A stretch of 41,991 nucleotides of DNA, taken from an uncultured Lachnospiraceae bacterium. Lineage in GTDB: Bacteria; Bacillota; Clostridia; Lachnospirales; Lachnospiraceae. The first letter of the stretch is position 1. The number at the start of each line of letters is the position of its first letter. Shown piece after piece: positions 19,021-29,075 of this stretch. The notes below the pieces were generated by a model. That model was given only the letters and a program-made list of their open reading frames with translations, had not been told where the DNA came from and searched no databases. The DNA lies in contig CAJOLA010000004.1 of NCBI GenBank assembly GCA_905235275.1, forward strand, positions 1 through 41,991, given 5' to 3'. Both the position numbers and the translations under genes were made by a program.

Positions 19021-21426
19021 TCAACCTACTATATTCACCAATTTACCGGGTACATAAATCTCTTTTTTAATGTTTTCCGGCAGTTTATCGGCAATAATGT
19101 CTTTTGCCGCATTTATCACGGTTTCTTTGTCGGCTTGTGCGTCCACTTCGATTCGTCCGCGAACCTTGCCGTTAACCTGTACCACGATTTCAATGCTTGA
19201 TTCCTTCATTGCTTCCTTATCTGATTCGGGCCACCTTTGAGCAAATACACTGTCGGTATGACCCAACATCTCCCACAGCTCTTCAGCCATGTGCGGAGCA
19301 AAAGGCGCAAGCAATACGGCCATTGCTTCCAGGGTACCTTTATCGGTACCTTTTTGCTTATTGTTTAAATCGCTGATTTTATTGAAATATTCCATAAAAC
19401 CGCTGACAACCGTATTAAGCGAAAAACTCTCAAGTCTTTCGGTAATGTCAAATATCATCTTATTGCGAAGACGAAGCATGTCAGGCGTCTCAGCGCAATC
19501 GGACTCTACATTCTCGCTTACCAGCCTGTAAAGTCTGTTAAGGAATCTGAATACGCCGTCGATACCGCTGTCATCCCACTCCGCATCCATATCGGGCGGA
19601 CCCACAAAAAGCTCGTACATGCGAAGGGAATCGCATCCGTAATTTTTTACGAGGTCGTCCGGTGAAACCACGTTTCCTTTGGACTTACTCATCTTGGCGC
19701 CGTCCTTTACAATCATTCCCTGATTGAAAAGCTTGGTAAAGGGCTCTTCGAATCCGACAACACCGATATCCTTAAGGAACTTCGTATAGAATCTCGCATA
19801 CAGAAGGTGAAGAACGGCATGCTCGACACCTCCGACGTACATATCCACCGGAAGATACTTATCTGCTTTTTCGCGACTCACGGGTTCTTTTTCGTTATGA
19901 ACATCAACATATCTTAAGAAATACCATGAAGATCCTGCCCACTGCGGCATGGTATTAGTCTCTCTTCTTGCGGGCTTGCCGCATTTCGGACATGTGGTAT
20001 TTACCCACTCTTCTATGGCTGCAAGAGGTGACTCTCCCGTACCTGTCGGCTCATACTTTTCGACATCCGGCAAGGTGAGAGGAAGTTCATTTTCAGGCAC
20101 TGCCACTGCTCCGCAATCGTGACAATGCACAATCGGTATGGGCTCACCCCAATATCTCTGACGTGAAAATACCCAGTCACGAAGCTTGTAATTCTTGCGC
20201 TTATGTCCGATTCCCATCTTCTCGATGATGTCGGGTGCTTCTGCCTTTAACTCACCTGACTCTCTGCCGTTCCAGTCACCGGAATTAATAAGTATTCCTT
20301 CAGCCTGCGTATATGCTTCGGTAAGAGGCTCAATCGGCTCGCCGTCTTTTGCGATAACCTGAATAATCGGAATATCAAACTTGGTTGCGAATTCAAAGTC
20401 TCTCGTATCATGAGCGGGAACGCACATGATTGCACCCGTTCCGTAATCCGCAAGAACATAATCGGAAATCCAAATCGGTATTTTTTTGCCGTTAATCGGA
20501 TTAACCGCATATGAACCGGTAAAGACTCCGGTCTTTTCTTTATCCTGCATACGGTCCACGTTGGACTTTGTTGATGCTTTGTAAATGTAATCTTCCACTG
20601 CCTGCGCATTCTCCTGCGTGGCAAGCTCCTTTGCCATGGCATACTCAGGTGCGATTACAAGGAATGTTGCACCGTGCAGCGTATCCGGTCTTGTGGTATA
20701 TACGGTAATATCCTTATCCGTTCCGTCCACCTTAAACAAAACCTCGGCACCGTAGCTTCTTCCGATCCATTCGGACTGCATCTTCTTAACCTTTTCCGGC
20801 CACTCAAGGCTCTCAAGGTCATCAAGAAGTCTGTCGGCATATGCCGTAATCTTAAGCATCCACTGTCTTAAATTTTTCTTTGTGACTTCGGCACCGCATC
20901 TTTCGCACTTGCCGTCAACAACCTCTTCATTGGAAAGTCCGGTCTTACATGAAGGACACCAGTTTATCGGCATCTCCTTCTCGTAGGCAAGACCGTTCTC
21001 AAACATCTTCGTAAAAATCCACTGCGTCCATTTGTAATAATCGGGATCCGTGGTATTAATCTCCATATCCCAATCATAAACGGCAGCGATTTCTTTTATC
21101 TGTCTGCGGATATTGTCGATGTTACTCTCAGTTGAAACACTCGGATGCTGTCCCGTCTTGATGGCATAGTTTTCAGCCGGAAGTCCGAAGGCATCCCATC
21201 CCATAGGATGAATGACGAAATTGCCTTTCAGAATCTGGTATCTGCTCCATACGTCACTGATTACATAACCTCTCCAATGGCCCACATGAAGACCCGAACC
21301 TGAAGGATACGGGAACATATCCAGACAGTAATACTTAGGCTTCTTACCGTCATTTACGTTAATTGGCGCCACATCCCATTTTGCACGCCATTTTTTCTCG
21401 ATTGCACTGTAGTTATAAGTTGACAT
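19021..21426 (-). CDS. leuS: Leucyl-tRNA synthetase
   Basis: DMFPYPSGSGLHVGHWRGY (HIGH region), KMSKSKGNVVSPDD (KMSKS), full length. Confidence 0.98.
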   Translation of the reverse strand: MSTYNYSAIEKKWRAKWDVAPINVNDGKKPKYYCLDMFPYPSGSGLHVGHWRGYVISDVWSRYQILKGNFVIHPMGWDAFGLPAENYAIKTGQHPSVSTESNIDNIRRQIKEIAAVYDWDMEINTTDPDYYKWTQWIFTKMFENGLAYEKEMPINWCPSCKTGLSNEEVVDGKCERCGAEVTKKNLRQWMLKITAYADRLLDDLESLEWPEKVKKMQSEWIGRSYGAEVLFKVDGTDKDITVYTTRPDTLHGATFLVIAPEYAMAKELATQENAQAVEDYIYKASTKSNVDRMQDKEKTGVFTGSYAVNPINGKKIPIWISDYVLADYGTGAIMCVPAHDTRDFEFATKFDIPIIQVIAKDGEPIEPLTEAYTQAEGILINSGDWNGRESGELKAEAPDIIEKMGIGHKRKNYKLRDWVFSRQRYWGEPIPIVHCHDCGAVAVPENELPLTLPDVEKYEPTGTGESPLAAIEEWVNTTCPKCGKPARRETNTMPQWAGSSWYFLRYVDVHNEKEPVSREKADKYLPVDMYVGGVEHAVLHLLYARFYTKFLKDIGVVGFEEPFTKLFNQGMIVKDGAKMSKSKGNVVSPDDLVKNYGCDSLRMYELFVGPPDMDAEWDDSGIDGVFRFLNRLYRLVSENVESDCAETPDMLRLRNKMIFDITERLESFSLNTVVSGFMEYFNKISDLNNKQKGTDKGTLEAMAVLLAPFAPHMAEELWEMLGHTDSVFAQRWPESDKEAMKESSIEIVVQVNGKVRGRIEVDAQADKETVINAAKDIIADKLPENIKKEIYVPGKLVNIVG

Positions 21427-21433
21427 TTTTTGG

Positions 21434-22342
21434 TTACTCCTCCAGGTATTTTTTAAGGGAATCTATGGCAGCTTGGGTATCCCTAAGCCCCAAATAGTAA
21501 AGAGCCGCAAGCTCTTCCAAATCATTACAGAAAAGTGTCAGTTCAAGCTCCTCGGAAGGCGCTATAACATATATCCTGCCTTCCTTTTCAAGCTCTGCCA
21601 CATGATCTATCTCTTTGTTGTAAATAAATGAATTAAATCTTAATTTATCCACCATTTTCGGAAAACGTCGTCCGTAAAGAAGTTTTACCATGTTATCCGA
21701 AAATTCTTTTTTGGCCTTGTAATTTTTATCGCGGGTTTTAACCACAACTATCTTCTCATAGCCTTCCTTAACGGCCCAGTCCACCGGGATATGCACGGCT
21801 ATTCCTCCGTCCAGATACGGAACACCCTTTAACTTAACCGGCACCGCACCGAAAGGAATGCTTGCTCCCGCCTGCATGGCATAAAGAAAGTCATCGCCCT
21901 TGCACTTGTTCTTTTCGAAATATTCCGCTTTGCCGGTATTAAGGTTGGTTGCCACGCATACGAATCTTCTGTCGGGATTATCATACTTTTCCCTGTTAAG
22001 AGGTATGTCCTTTTGTACCTCCGTCCACATATACTTAAAGCCGGTAATTCCTTTATTCTCAAGTATGGCCCGGGCTCCTATGAACCTGCTGTCAGGCCTG
22101 TATTTCAGGGTGAGATACGGTCCTCTTCCGATCTGACCAGACAGGTAATTCACCCCGTTCATGGCTCCCGATGAAACACCTATATAACAGTCGAAGTTAA
22201 TGTCGTTCATCATAAGGGCATCAAGCACACCCTGGCAGTACATTCCGCGGAGAGCGCCCCCTTCAACAACAAGGCAGCCATGTGTCAATTTGTCCGAAGC
22301 TTCGCCTCTTGGAAGCTCATCTAACTTATCGTAGGCTTTCAT
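21434..22342 (-). CDS. Patatin-like phospholipase (likely start MKAYDKLDELPRGEASD)
   Basis: GGALRGMYCQGVLDAL oxyanion region, GVSSG nucleophile elbow, DGG motif; SD (AGGAGGG) just upstream of the Met at 22342. Confidence 0.93.
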   Translation of the reverse strand: MKAYDKLDELPRGEASDKLTHGCLVVEGGALRGMYCQGVLDALMMNDINFDCYIGVSSGAMNGVNYLSGQIGRGPYLTLKYRPDSRFIGARAILENKGITGFKYMWTEVQKDIPLNREKYDNPDRRFVCVATNLNTGKAEYFEKNKCKGDDFLYAMQAGASIPFGAVPVKLKGVPYLDGGIAVHIPVDWAVKEGYEKIVVVKTRDKNYKAKKEFSDNMVKLLYGRRFPKMVDKLRFNSFIYNKEIDHVAELEKEGRIYVIAPSEELELTLFCNDLEELAALYYLGLRDTQAAIDSLKKYLEE

Positions 22343-22369
22343 ATTCCCTCCTATGTATATATTTAACCT

Positions 22370-22398
22370 ATTATACTGATTGCGGCTTATCTTTACAA
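22370..22398 (-). promoter_or_regulatory. Putative sigmaA promoter for the patatin-leuS-flippase-clpC cluster: TTGTAA-N17-TATAAT
   Basis: -35 rc at 22393-22398, 17-nt spacer, -10 rc at 22370-22375; 28 nt from the start codon. Confidence 0.78.
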
Positions 22399-22434
22399 GT
22401 GGATTAAAGGGACAAAAAGCACGCATCGCGCAAC

Positions 22435-22463
22435 TTCACAATTCAAAATCTTAAGCGTATAAT
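22435..22463 (+). promoter_or_regulatory. Putative sigmaA promoter for tyrA: TTCACA-N17-TATAAT
   Basis: -35 22435-22440, 17-nt spacer, -10 22458-22463; 33 nt upstream of the tyrA start. Confidence 0.75.
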
Positions 22464-22496
22464 AGAGCGCAACAATTTATTTTAAGAGGTTTATTT

Positions 22497-23342
22497 ATGC
22501 ATAATTTCGGTTTTATAGGACTGGGACTTATCGGCGGTTCCATTGCGAAGGGACTGCGTCGCGCTTATCCGGACTGTGTCATCACGGCCTACAGCAGAAC
22601 GCCCGACAACATGCTCCCCGCTCTTGACGACGGAACGATAGATTACATAGCCGATGAAATAGACGGACGTTTCAGAGACTGCGACGTCTGCTTTTGCTGT
22701 GCACCCGTCCTGAATCTCCCGGAAGCCTTCGAAGCTCTAAAAGATACGGTTTCCGAAAAATGCATAATAACCGACGTAGGCAGCGTAAAATCCTTCGTTC
22801 AAAAGAAAGCAGGTGAAGCCGGGATTTCCCGGATGTTTATCGGCGGACACCCAATGGCCGGCTCCGAGAAATCAGGATATGCGAACTCTTCGCGCTCTCT
22901 TCTTAAAAACCGCGCATACGTTCTTACGCCTTCCGATGACACCCCAAAGGAGCGGCTTGAATTTCTGGAGGAAATCATCGACAGTCTCGGTTGCAAGGTC
23001 ATTATCACCAATCCTAACGACCATGACCGTGCGGTGGCAGGCATCAGCCATATGCCCCATCTTGCCTCCGCGGCGTTATCGGACTGCATAAGAAAAAAGG
23101 ATGCGTCAGGTCTTATGAAGCAGCTCGCGGGTCCGGGATTTTTGGATACGACCAGGATATCCGCTTCATCCCCGGAGATCTGGATGCAGATTTGCGCATC
23201 GAACAAAGATAATATCCTTGAATCACTTGATGCATATATAACCGAATTGGAAAATGTACGAAAATCACTTGCAGATGATGATATTGAAAAGATAGGCCGA
23301 CTCTTTAAAGATGCGGGCGGTTACCGCAATTCAATCGAATAA
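22497..23342 (+). CDS. tyrA: Prephenate dehydrogenase
   Basis: GFIGLGLIGGSIAKGLRRAYPD Rossmann, GGHPMAGSEKSGY, SHMPHLASAAL. Confidence 0.93.
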   Translation: MHNFGFIGLGLIGGSIAKGLRRAYPDCVITAYSRTPDNMLPALDDGTIDYIADEIDGRFRDCDVCFCCAPVLNLPEAFEALKDTVSEKCIITDVGSVKSFVQKKAGEAGISRMFIGGHPMAGSEKSGYANSSRSLLKNRAYVLTPSDDTPKERLEFLEEIIDSLGCKVIITNPNDHDRAVAGISHMPHLASAALSDCIRKKDASGLMKQLAGPGFLDTTRISASSPEIWMQICASNKDNILESLDAYITELENVRKSLADDDIEKIGRLFKDAGGYRNSIE

Positions 23343-23357
23343 CAGGCTATATGAAAG

Positions 23358-23379
23358 ACCGGGGATTCCCGGTTTTTTT
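23358..23379 (+). terminator. Rho-independent terminator of tyrA
   Basis: ACCGGG-GATT-CCCGGT stem-loop followed by a T tract, 15 nt after the tyrA stop. Confidence 0.88.
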
Positions 23380-23387
23380 GATAAAAA

Positions 23388-23429
23388 GAAAAAGCCTTAC
23401 GACCCGCGCAGGACAAGCCGTAAGACCTT
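23388..23429 (-). terminator. Probable terminator downstream of tRNA-Lys
   Basis: Minus strand CTTACGGC...GTCGTAAGGCTTTTTCTTTTT: inverted CTTACG/CGTAAG followed by a T-rich tract. Confidence 0.6.
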
Positions 23430-23432
23430 TAG

Positions 23433-23505
23433 TACACCATCAGGGGTTCGAACCCTGGACACCCTGATTAAGAGTCAGGTGCTCTGCCAGCTGAGCTAAT
23501 GGTGC
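23433..23505 (-). tRNA. tRNA-Lys (anticodon CTT), 3' CCA not encoded
   Basis: GCACCATTAGCTCAGCTGGCAGAGCACCTGACTCTTAATCAGGGTGTCCAGGGTTCGAACCCCTGATGGTGTA folds as a cloverleaf; anticodon loop CTCTTAA. Confidence 0.95.
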
Positions 23506-23525
23506 TTAATTTCACAACTTTGGAT

Positions 23526-23554
23526 ATTATAAACAAATGCAATTATTTTTGCAA
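23526..23554 (-). promoter_or_regulatory. Putative sigmaA promoter for tRNA-Lys: TTGCAA-N17-TATAAT
   Basis: -35 at 23549-23554, spacer 17, consensus -10 at 23526-23531 (minus), about 20 nt from the tRNA 5' end. Confidence 0.82.
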
Positions 23555-23581
23555 GTACTTTTTTTAAATTTTTTACAGACA

Positions 23582-23632
23582 AAAACCTTCGGCTAAAAAC
23601 GGCATTGTACGCACGTTTACACCGAAGGTTTT
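23582..23632. repeat. 11-bp perfect inverted repeat AAAACCTTCGG / CCGAAGGTTTT with 29-nt loop
   Basis: Left arm 23582-23592, right arm 23622-23632; T-rich flanks on both strands. Confidence 0.85.
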
Positions 23633-23682
23633 CTCTTAACTAAAGCTCTTAAAAATGATACAATGCTCACACGGAGGAAAAT

Positions 23683-24198
23683 ATGACTGACGAATCTACA
23701 CGCTTATACAAATTAATGATAATGTACATGTTGAACAGGGTGGACTTCCCGCTGTCCAACAGCCAGATATCAGACTTTATGCTTGAAAAGCAGTATACGG
23801 GATACTTTACCCTTCAGGAGATTATTCATTCTCTTGAGGAGGATGATTTTATACGCTCCATCGAATACCACAACATAACGCAATACAGATTAACCGATAC
23901 GGGGCAGGAAACCATCAATATATTTTCGGGCAAGGTACCCACTTCCATAAGAGAGGATATCGATCAATATCTTACCGATAACAAATACGAATTAAGATGT
24001 GAAGCCGATACCGTTTCCGAATATTATAAAACAGACAGCGGAGACTATACCGCGAGACTTCGTGTTATTGAAGGTTCACGAACTCTCATAGACCTCTCAC
24101 TGTCTGTTCCGTCGGAAGATGAAGCGGGAGCCATATGCTCCAACTGGAAGAAAAATAATCAGGATATTTATGAATTTATCATGAAAAATCTCATGTAA
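23683..24198 (+). CDS. DUF4364 family protein (winged-helix-like)
   Basis: ESTRLYKLMIMYMLNRVDFPLSNSQISDFMLEKQYTGYFTLQEIIHSLEEDDFI; SD GGAGG upstream. Confidence 0.82.
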   Translation: MTDESTRLYKLMIMYMLNRVDFPLSNSQISDFMLEKQYTGYFTLQEIIHSLEEDDFIRSIEYHNITQYRLTDTGQETINIFSGKVPTSIREDIDQYLTDNKYELRCEADTVSEYYKTDSGDYTARLRVIEGSRTLIDLSLSVPSEDEAGAICSNWKKNNQDIYEFIMKNLM

Positions 24199-24766
24199 GT
24201 ATGGCATCCCATACTTCTTCAATGCCTTCCTTTTTGGCTGAAGAAACTAAAATCAGCACATCATCTTTTTGCATATTAAGCGCATCGCGAATGATGCGCT
24301 TATTTTTTTCTTTTTCGCTCTTTTTTAATTTGTCTGACTTCGTTGCGATTATCACGGGGCGAAAACCGTTACTTACAATCCAGTCATACATTATCTTATC
24401 ATTTGACGAAGGCTCATGCCTGCTGTCTATGAGAAGAAATACCTTTGTAAGCTTTTCGGATCTCTTCAGGTATCTCTCGACCATCCTGCCCCACTGCTCC
24501 TTGGCTTTTACGCTTGCTTTCGTATAGCCGTATCCGGGAAGATCCACCAGATAAATCTCATCATTAACATTGTAATAATTAATCGTCTGGGTTTTCCCCG
24601 GCTGAGCCGACGTTCTCGCATATGCCTTTCTGTTCATAAGAGCATTGATAAGCGAAGATTTTCCGACGTTGGACTTACCGGCAAATGCAACCTCGGGCAT
24701 ATCCGTCTCCGGTACTTTGCTTGTCACGCCAATGACTATATCAAGATTTACTTTTTTAATTATCAT
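24191..24766 (-). CDS. ysxC: Ribosome biogenesis GTP-binding protein YsxC/EngB
   Basis: FAGKSNVGKSSLINALMNRKAYARTSAQPGKTQTINYY, DLPGYGYTKAS. Confidence 0.95.
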   Translation of the reverse strand: MIIKKVNLDIVIGVTSKVPETDMPEVAFAGKSNVGKSSLINALMNRKAYARTSAQPGKTQTINYYNVNDEIYLVDLPGYGYTKASVKAKEQWGRMVERYLKRSEKLTKVFLLIDSRHEPSSNDKIMYDWIVSNGFRPVIIATKSDKLKKSEKEKNKRIIRDALNMQKDDVLILVSSAKKEGIEEVWDAILT

Positions 24767-27102
24767 TTCTTCACTATCACTTCTTCCAGAACTTCATCCA
24801 TTTTTTTGACGTAAATCAATTTCATTTTCCCGATTATCTCTTTATCAAGAGCTTCTATGTCGGAGCGGTTGGCTTCCGGTACCAAAACCCTCTTCATACC
24901 CGCTTTGTTGGCAGCAAGAAGCTTCTCCTTTAAACCGCCGACGGGAAGAACCATTCCTCTTAAGGTTATCTCACCTGTCATCGCCACATCACCGTAAACC
25001 TTCCTGCCAGTTACAGCCGAAAATATTGCGGTCGCCATGGTGATTCCTGCAGACGGTCCGTCCTTTGGCACCGCCCCTTCAGGTATGTGGAGGTGGATGG
25101 AGGCGGTTTCAAAATAGTCATTCGGTAAATCCGTGATCACCGATCTTACGTAAGAAAGGGCTATACGGGCGGACTCCTTCATGATGTCACCCATCTGACC
25201 GGTAAGAATAAGATCTCCTCTGCCGGGCATCGTATTAACCTCTATCTCAAGAACCGTTCCGCCTACGGATGTCCAGGCGAGGCCGTGAACCACGCCAAGT
25301 GCCGGTTTATGCACATATACGGGCACGGGCACCTTTTCCGTTCCCAGGAATTCTTCCAGGTTATCCTTCGTAACGGTAATCTTTTTATCACTGATTGCAC
25401 CCTTTTTGTAGAGCTTTCGCACCGCCTTACGGCAAATCTGAGCAATCTTTCTCTCAAGAGTTCTGACCCCCGCCTCAGCGGTATACTCGTCGATAATGAG
25501 GCTTAGTGCCTTATCGGTAATGGCAAGGTTTTTCTTCTTCAGGCCGTTTTTCTTCAGCTGTTTCGGGATAAGATGCTCTTTTGCGATATGCATCTTTTCA
25601 TTCTCCGTATAGCTGTTAAGCTCTATTATCTCCATCCTGTCAAGGAGCGGACGGCTTATCTGCGAAACGTCATTGGCCGTCGATATAAATAACACCTCCG
25701 ACAAATCAACGGGAAGTTCGACATAGTGATCGACAAATCTTGAGTTTTGCTCACCGTCAAGAACCTCAAGCAGTGCAGCCTGAGTATCTCCCCTGCTATA
25801 ATCGGCACTCGCCTTATCAATCTCATCAAGCAAAATAAGCGGGTTCTTAACCTTGGCATCTATCAGGCCGTTAATAATGCGCCCGGGTATCGCACCGACA
25901 TATGTACGTCTGTGACCGCGTATCTCGGCTTCATCACGAACGCCTCCAAGTGCGATGCGGATATATTTCTTGTTCATGGCACGGGCCACCGACTGGGCAA
26001 TCGATGTCTTTCCCGTTCCGGGAGGCCCGACAAGGCAAAGTATCGGTGCATCGCCCGCGTTTGTAATGTTACGGACAGCCAGGGCTTCAACCACTCTCTC
26101 CTTTACCTTTGTAAGACCGTAGTGGTCCTCATCGAGAGCCTTCTTTACCGCTTCGATGTCGCCCGACTCTTCAGACATGTCTTCCCACGGAATATCAAGA
26201 AGCGTTGTTATGTATCCTCTGGACACATTGGCTTCCGGAGAATTCGGTGAGAGCTTCTTAAATCTTTTAATTTCTTTTTCAATCTTTTCTTTTACTTCTT
26301 CCGGCGCGTTCAGACTTTTAAGTCTGTTATTTAATTCGTCAACCTCGCTCTCCACGGTCTCACCGTCAAGCTCTTCGTTTATAACCTTTATTTGCTCGCG
26401 AAGAACGTAGTCTCTGTGACTTTTGTCCATGTTCTGTCTGACGCGGCTGTCGATATTCGACTTGATTTTATTGACCTGAGTCTCATCGTTTATCGTTGCA
26501 ATAAGTATTTCAAATCTGTGACTGATATTGGCAAGATCAAGAAACGTCTGCTTCACCTTATAATCAAAAGGCAGATCACCCATCACGGCTTCCATGTATT
26601 CGGGGATATTATCAATCTCACGCCATTTAAGAATAAGATTTCTTTTATGCTGCGGTGAAGAATTAAGCGACTTAAAATAATCGGCAAGAAGCTCTTCAAT
26701 CTCAAGCCTCATGGCTCTCGCAAGATTAGGGTCGTTTTGCGCTTCCTTTTGCATAACCGCCCTGTTCTCCATAATTACATCCGCATAGGCTATATTTCCG
26801 TCTTTATTAATATCTTCGATTCTTGCCTTGATAACGCCCTTAAATGTCACGTTATATATACCCTGAACCTCTTCCGTGCTTGTAATCTCCGAAATGGTTC
26901 CTGCAGGATACGGCTCTCCCGTCTTAGCATCACGCTCCGTTACCAGAAAAAGACGCTTATCGGCGTCCATAACTTTGTTAATGGTCTCAATAGCGTCTTT
27001 TTCATTGGTATTTAAACGGATAATTGCGCCCGGTATCATTGTCATCTGCTTCACCACCATCATCGGCAGTGTCACATTTCTGTTATTTGAACTTTCCGGC
27101 AT
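24763..27102 (-). CDS. lon: ATP-dependent protease Lon
   Basis: [15 protein letters not shown] Walker A and Ser/Lys active site [17 protein letters not shown]. Confidence 0.96.
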   Translation of the reverse strand: MPESSNNRNVTLPMMVVKQMTMIPGAIIRLNTNEKDAIETINKVMDADKRLFLVTERDAKTGEPYPAGTISEITSTEEVQGIYNVTFKGVIKARIEDINKDGNIAYADVIMENRAVMQKEAQNDPNLARAMRLEIEELLADYFKSLNSSPQHKRNLILKWREIDNIPEYMEAVMGDLPFDYKVKQTFLDLANISHRFEILIATINDETQVNKIKSNIDSRVRQNMDKSHRDYVLREQIKVINEELDGETVESEVDELNNRLKSLNAPEEVKEKIEKEIKRFKKLSPNSPEANVSRGYITTLLDIPWEDMSEESGDIEAVKKALDEDHYGLTKVKERVVEALAVRNITNAGDAPILCLVGPPGTGKTSIAQSVARAMNKKYIRIALGGVRDEAEIRGHRRTYVGAIPGRIINGLIDAKVKNPLILLDEIDKASADYSRGDTQAALLEVLDGEQNSRFVDHYVELPVDLSEVLFISTANDVSQISRPLLDRMEIIELNSYTENEKMHIAKEHLIPKQLKKNGLKKKNLAITDKALSLIIDEYTAEAGVRTLERKIAQICRKAVRKLYKKGAISDKKITVTKDNLEEFLGTEKVPVPVYVHKPALGVVHGLAWTSVGGTVLEIEVNTMPGRGDLILTGQMGDIMKESARIALSYVRSVITDLPNDYFETASIHLHIPEGAVPKDGPSAGITMATAIFSAVTGRKVYGDVAMTGEITLRGMVLPVGGLKEKLLAANKAGMKRVLVPEANRSDIEALDKEIIGKMKLIYVKKMDEVLEEVIVKK

Positions 27103-27120
27103 GCATCTATCCCCCTTTAA

Positions 27121-28380
27121 TTATTGTGCCTTCTTTTTACTGTTGTATTCTATGAGAGGCAGGCTCACACCTTCAACCGCTTCTTTCGTTATGACGCATT
27201 TTTCAATGGTCTCATCGGAAGGTATGTTAAACATCACATCGGTCATAATCGACTCAAGAATGGCGCGAAGTCCTCTTGCTCCGGTATTACGCTCGAAGCT
27301 CTTCTTGGCAACGGCTCTGACTGCGTCATCCGTAAATTCAAGCTCGACATTGTCCATCTTAAAGAGTGATTTATACTGCTTAAGAATTGCATTCTTTGGC
27401 TCAGTGAGAATCTTTACGAGTGCTTCCTCATCAAGACTGTCAAGCGCCACAACCACGGGGATACGACCGATAAATTCGGGAATCATTCCAAACTTAACAA
27501 GGTCCTGTGGAAGTACCTTGTGGAAAAGCTCTCCTATATCGGAATCCTTTTTGGACTTAACGTCTGACTCGAATCCGATGGCGTTCGTCCCCATTCTGTT
27601 CTCGATAACTTTTTCCAAACCGTCAAATGCACCGCCGCAAATGAAGAGAATGTTGGTTGTATCAATCGGAAGCAGCTCCTGCTGCGGATGCTTTCTTCCG
27701 CCCTGTGGAGGCACATTGGCAACCGTACCCTCAAGAATCTTAAGCAACGCCTGCTGAACGCCCTCACCCGATACGTCTCTCGTAATGGATACGTTCTCTG
27801 ACTTCTTACTGATCTTATCGACCTCATCGATATAGATAATTCCCCTCTGGGCCTTCTCTATGTCATTATCAGCCGCCTGGATAAGCTTAAGAAGGATATT
27901 CTCAACATCCTCGCCGACATATCCGGCTTCGGTAAGCGTTGTGGCATCAGCGATGGCAAAAGGAACATTAAGAAGCTTTGCGAGATTCTGCGCGAGGAAT
28001 GTCTTACCGGAACCCGTGGGACCGATAAGAAGGATGTTACTCTTTTGAATCTCGACATCATCTTCCTGCTCGAACAAAACTCTCTTATAGTGGTTATATA
28101 CCGCTACGGATAAAGCTTTTTTGGCTTCATCCTGACCGATAACATACTCGTCAAGATAATCCTTTATCTCTTTTGGCTTTAAGAGATTAATCTCTTCCTG
28201 TTCCTGATTTTTTTCATCGCTGAATATACCGAGCTCTTCTTCAAGAATCTCTCCGCATATATCCACACACTCATCACAGATAAATACACCGTTCGGTCCC
28301 TGGATAAGCTTTTTTACCTGGCTTTGTTTTTTGTTGCAAAATGAACAGCGAAGCTCTTCGTCATTTTTCTTTCCTGCCAT
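27121..28380 (-). CDS. clpX: ATP-dependent Clp protease ATP-binding subunit ClpX
   Basis: Zn-binding [10 protein letters not shown]...[35 protein letters not shown]. Confidence 0.98.
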   Translation of the reverse strand: MAGKKNDEELRCSFCNKKQSQVKKLIQGPNGVFICDECVDICGEILEEELGIFSDEKNQEQEEINLLKPKEIKDYLDEYVIGQDEAKKALSVAVYNHYKRVLFEQEDDVEIQKSNILLIGPTGSGKTFLAQNLAKLLNVPFAIADATTLTEAGYVGEDVENILLKLIQAADNDIEKAQRGIIYIDEVDKISKKSENVSITRDVSGEGVQQALLKILEGTVANVPPQGGRKHPQQELLPIDTTNILFICGGAFDGLEKVIENRMGTNAIGFESDVKSKKDSDIGELFHKVLPQDLVKFGMIPEFIGRIPVVVALDSLDEEALVKILTEPKNAILKQYKSLFKMDNVELEFTDDAVRAVAKKSFERNTGARGLRAILESIMTDVMFNIPSDETIEKCVITKEAVEGVSLPLIEYNSKKKAQ

Positions 28381-28462
28381 ATTTCTCCTTTTTTCGCATA
28401 AAGCGTATCAGTCAAAACAAGGGACCGTGTATTCACAGCCCCTTTTTATAACGTGCAGTTTA

Positions 28463-29059
28463 TTACTTTTCCCTGCTTTCAACAACTTTATCAATAAGTC
28501 CGTACTCGAGAGCTTCCTGAGCCGACATGTAATTGTCACGCTCTGTATCTCTCTCGATGTCTTCGTATGACTTACCGGTATTATCCGCCAATATCTGATT
28601 AAGCTTCTTTCTTGTCTTTAAGATATTCTCGGCAGCAATACGAATCTCTGTTTCCTGACCCCTTGCTCCACCGGAAGGCTGGTGAATCATTATTTCCGAA
28701 TTGGGAAGGGCAAGTCTTTTTCCTTTGGTACCGCCTGCCAGAAGGAAAGCTCCCATGCTGGCCGCCATACCTATACAAATCGTGGAAACGTCACATTTAA
28801 TATACTTCATTGTGTCATATATGGCAAATCCCGCGGATACGGAACCTCCGGGGCTGTTGATATATAAATTAATATCCTTGCCCGGGTCCTCTGACTCAAG
28901 GAATAAAAGCTGTGCAACAACGAGACTTGCAGTCACATCATTAACTTCTTCTCCGAGAAAAATAATTCTGTCCTTTAAAAGCCTGGAGTATATATCATAA
29001 GATCTTTCCCCTCTGCTTGTCTGTTCAACGACATAAGGTACTAATGACATTCTCTTCAC
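28463..29059 (-). CDS. clpP: ATP-dependent Clp protease proteolytic subunit ClpP
   Basis: [54 protein letters not shown]. Confidence 0.98.
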   Translation of the reverse strand: MKRMSLVPYVVEQTSRGERSYDIYSRLLKDRIIFLGEEVNDVTASLVVAQLLFLESEDPGKDINLYINSPGGSVSAGFAIYDTMKYIKCDVSTICIGMAASMGAFLLAGGTKGKRLALPNSEIMIHQPSGGARGQETEIRIAAENILKTRKKLNQILADNTGKSYEDIERDTERDNYMSAQEALEYGLIDKVVESREK

Positions 29060-29075
29060 CCCCGTATATCAAAAA

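Noticed and set aside
21427-21433. Possible T-box leader for leuS
   Set aside because: Only 7 nt separate patatin and leuS; there is no leader region.
22343-22426. 28-codon upstream extension of the patatin ORF
   Set aside because: Contains the promoter -10/-35 and SD of the gene; the better start is at 22342.
26876-27757. Plus-strand 293-aa ORF across lon start and clpX
   Set aside because: Antisense to two conserved genes; no recognisable domain.
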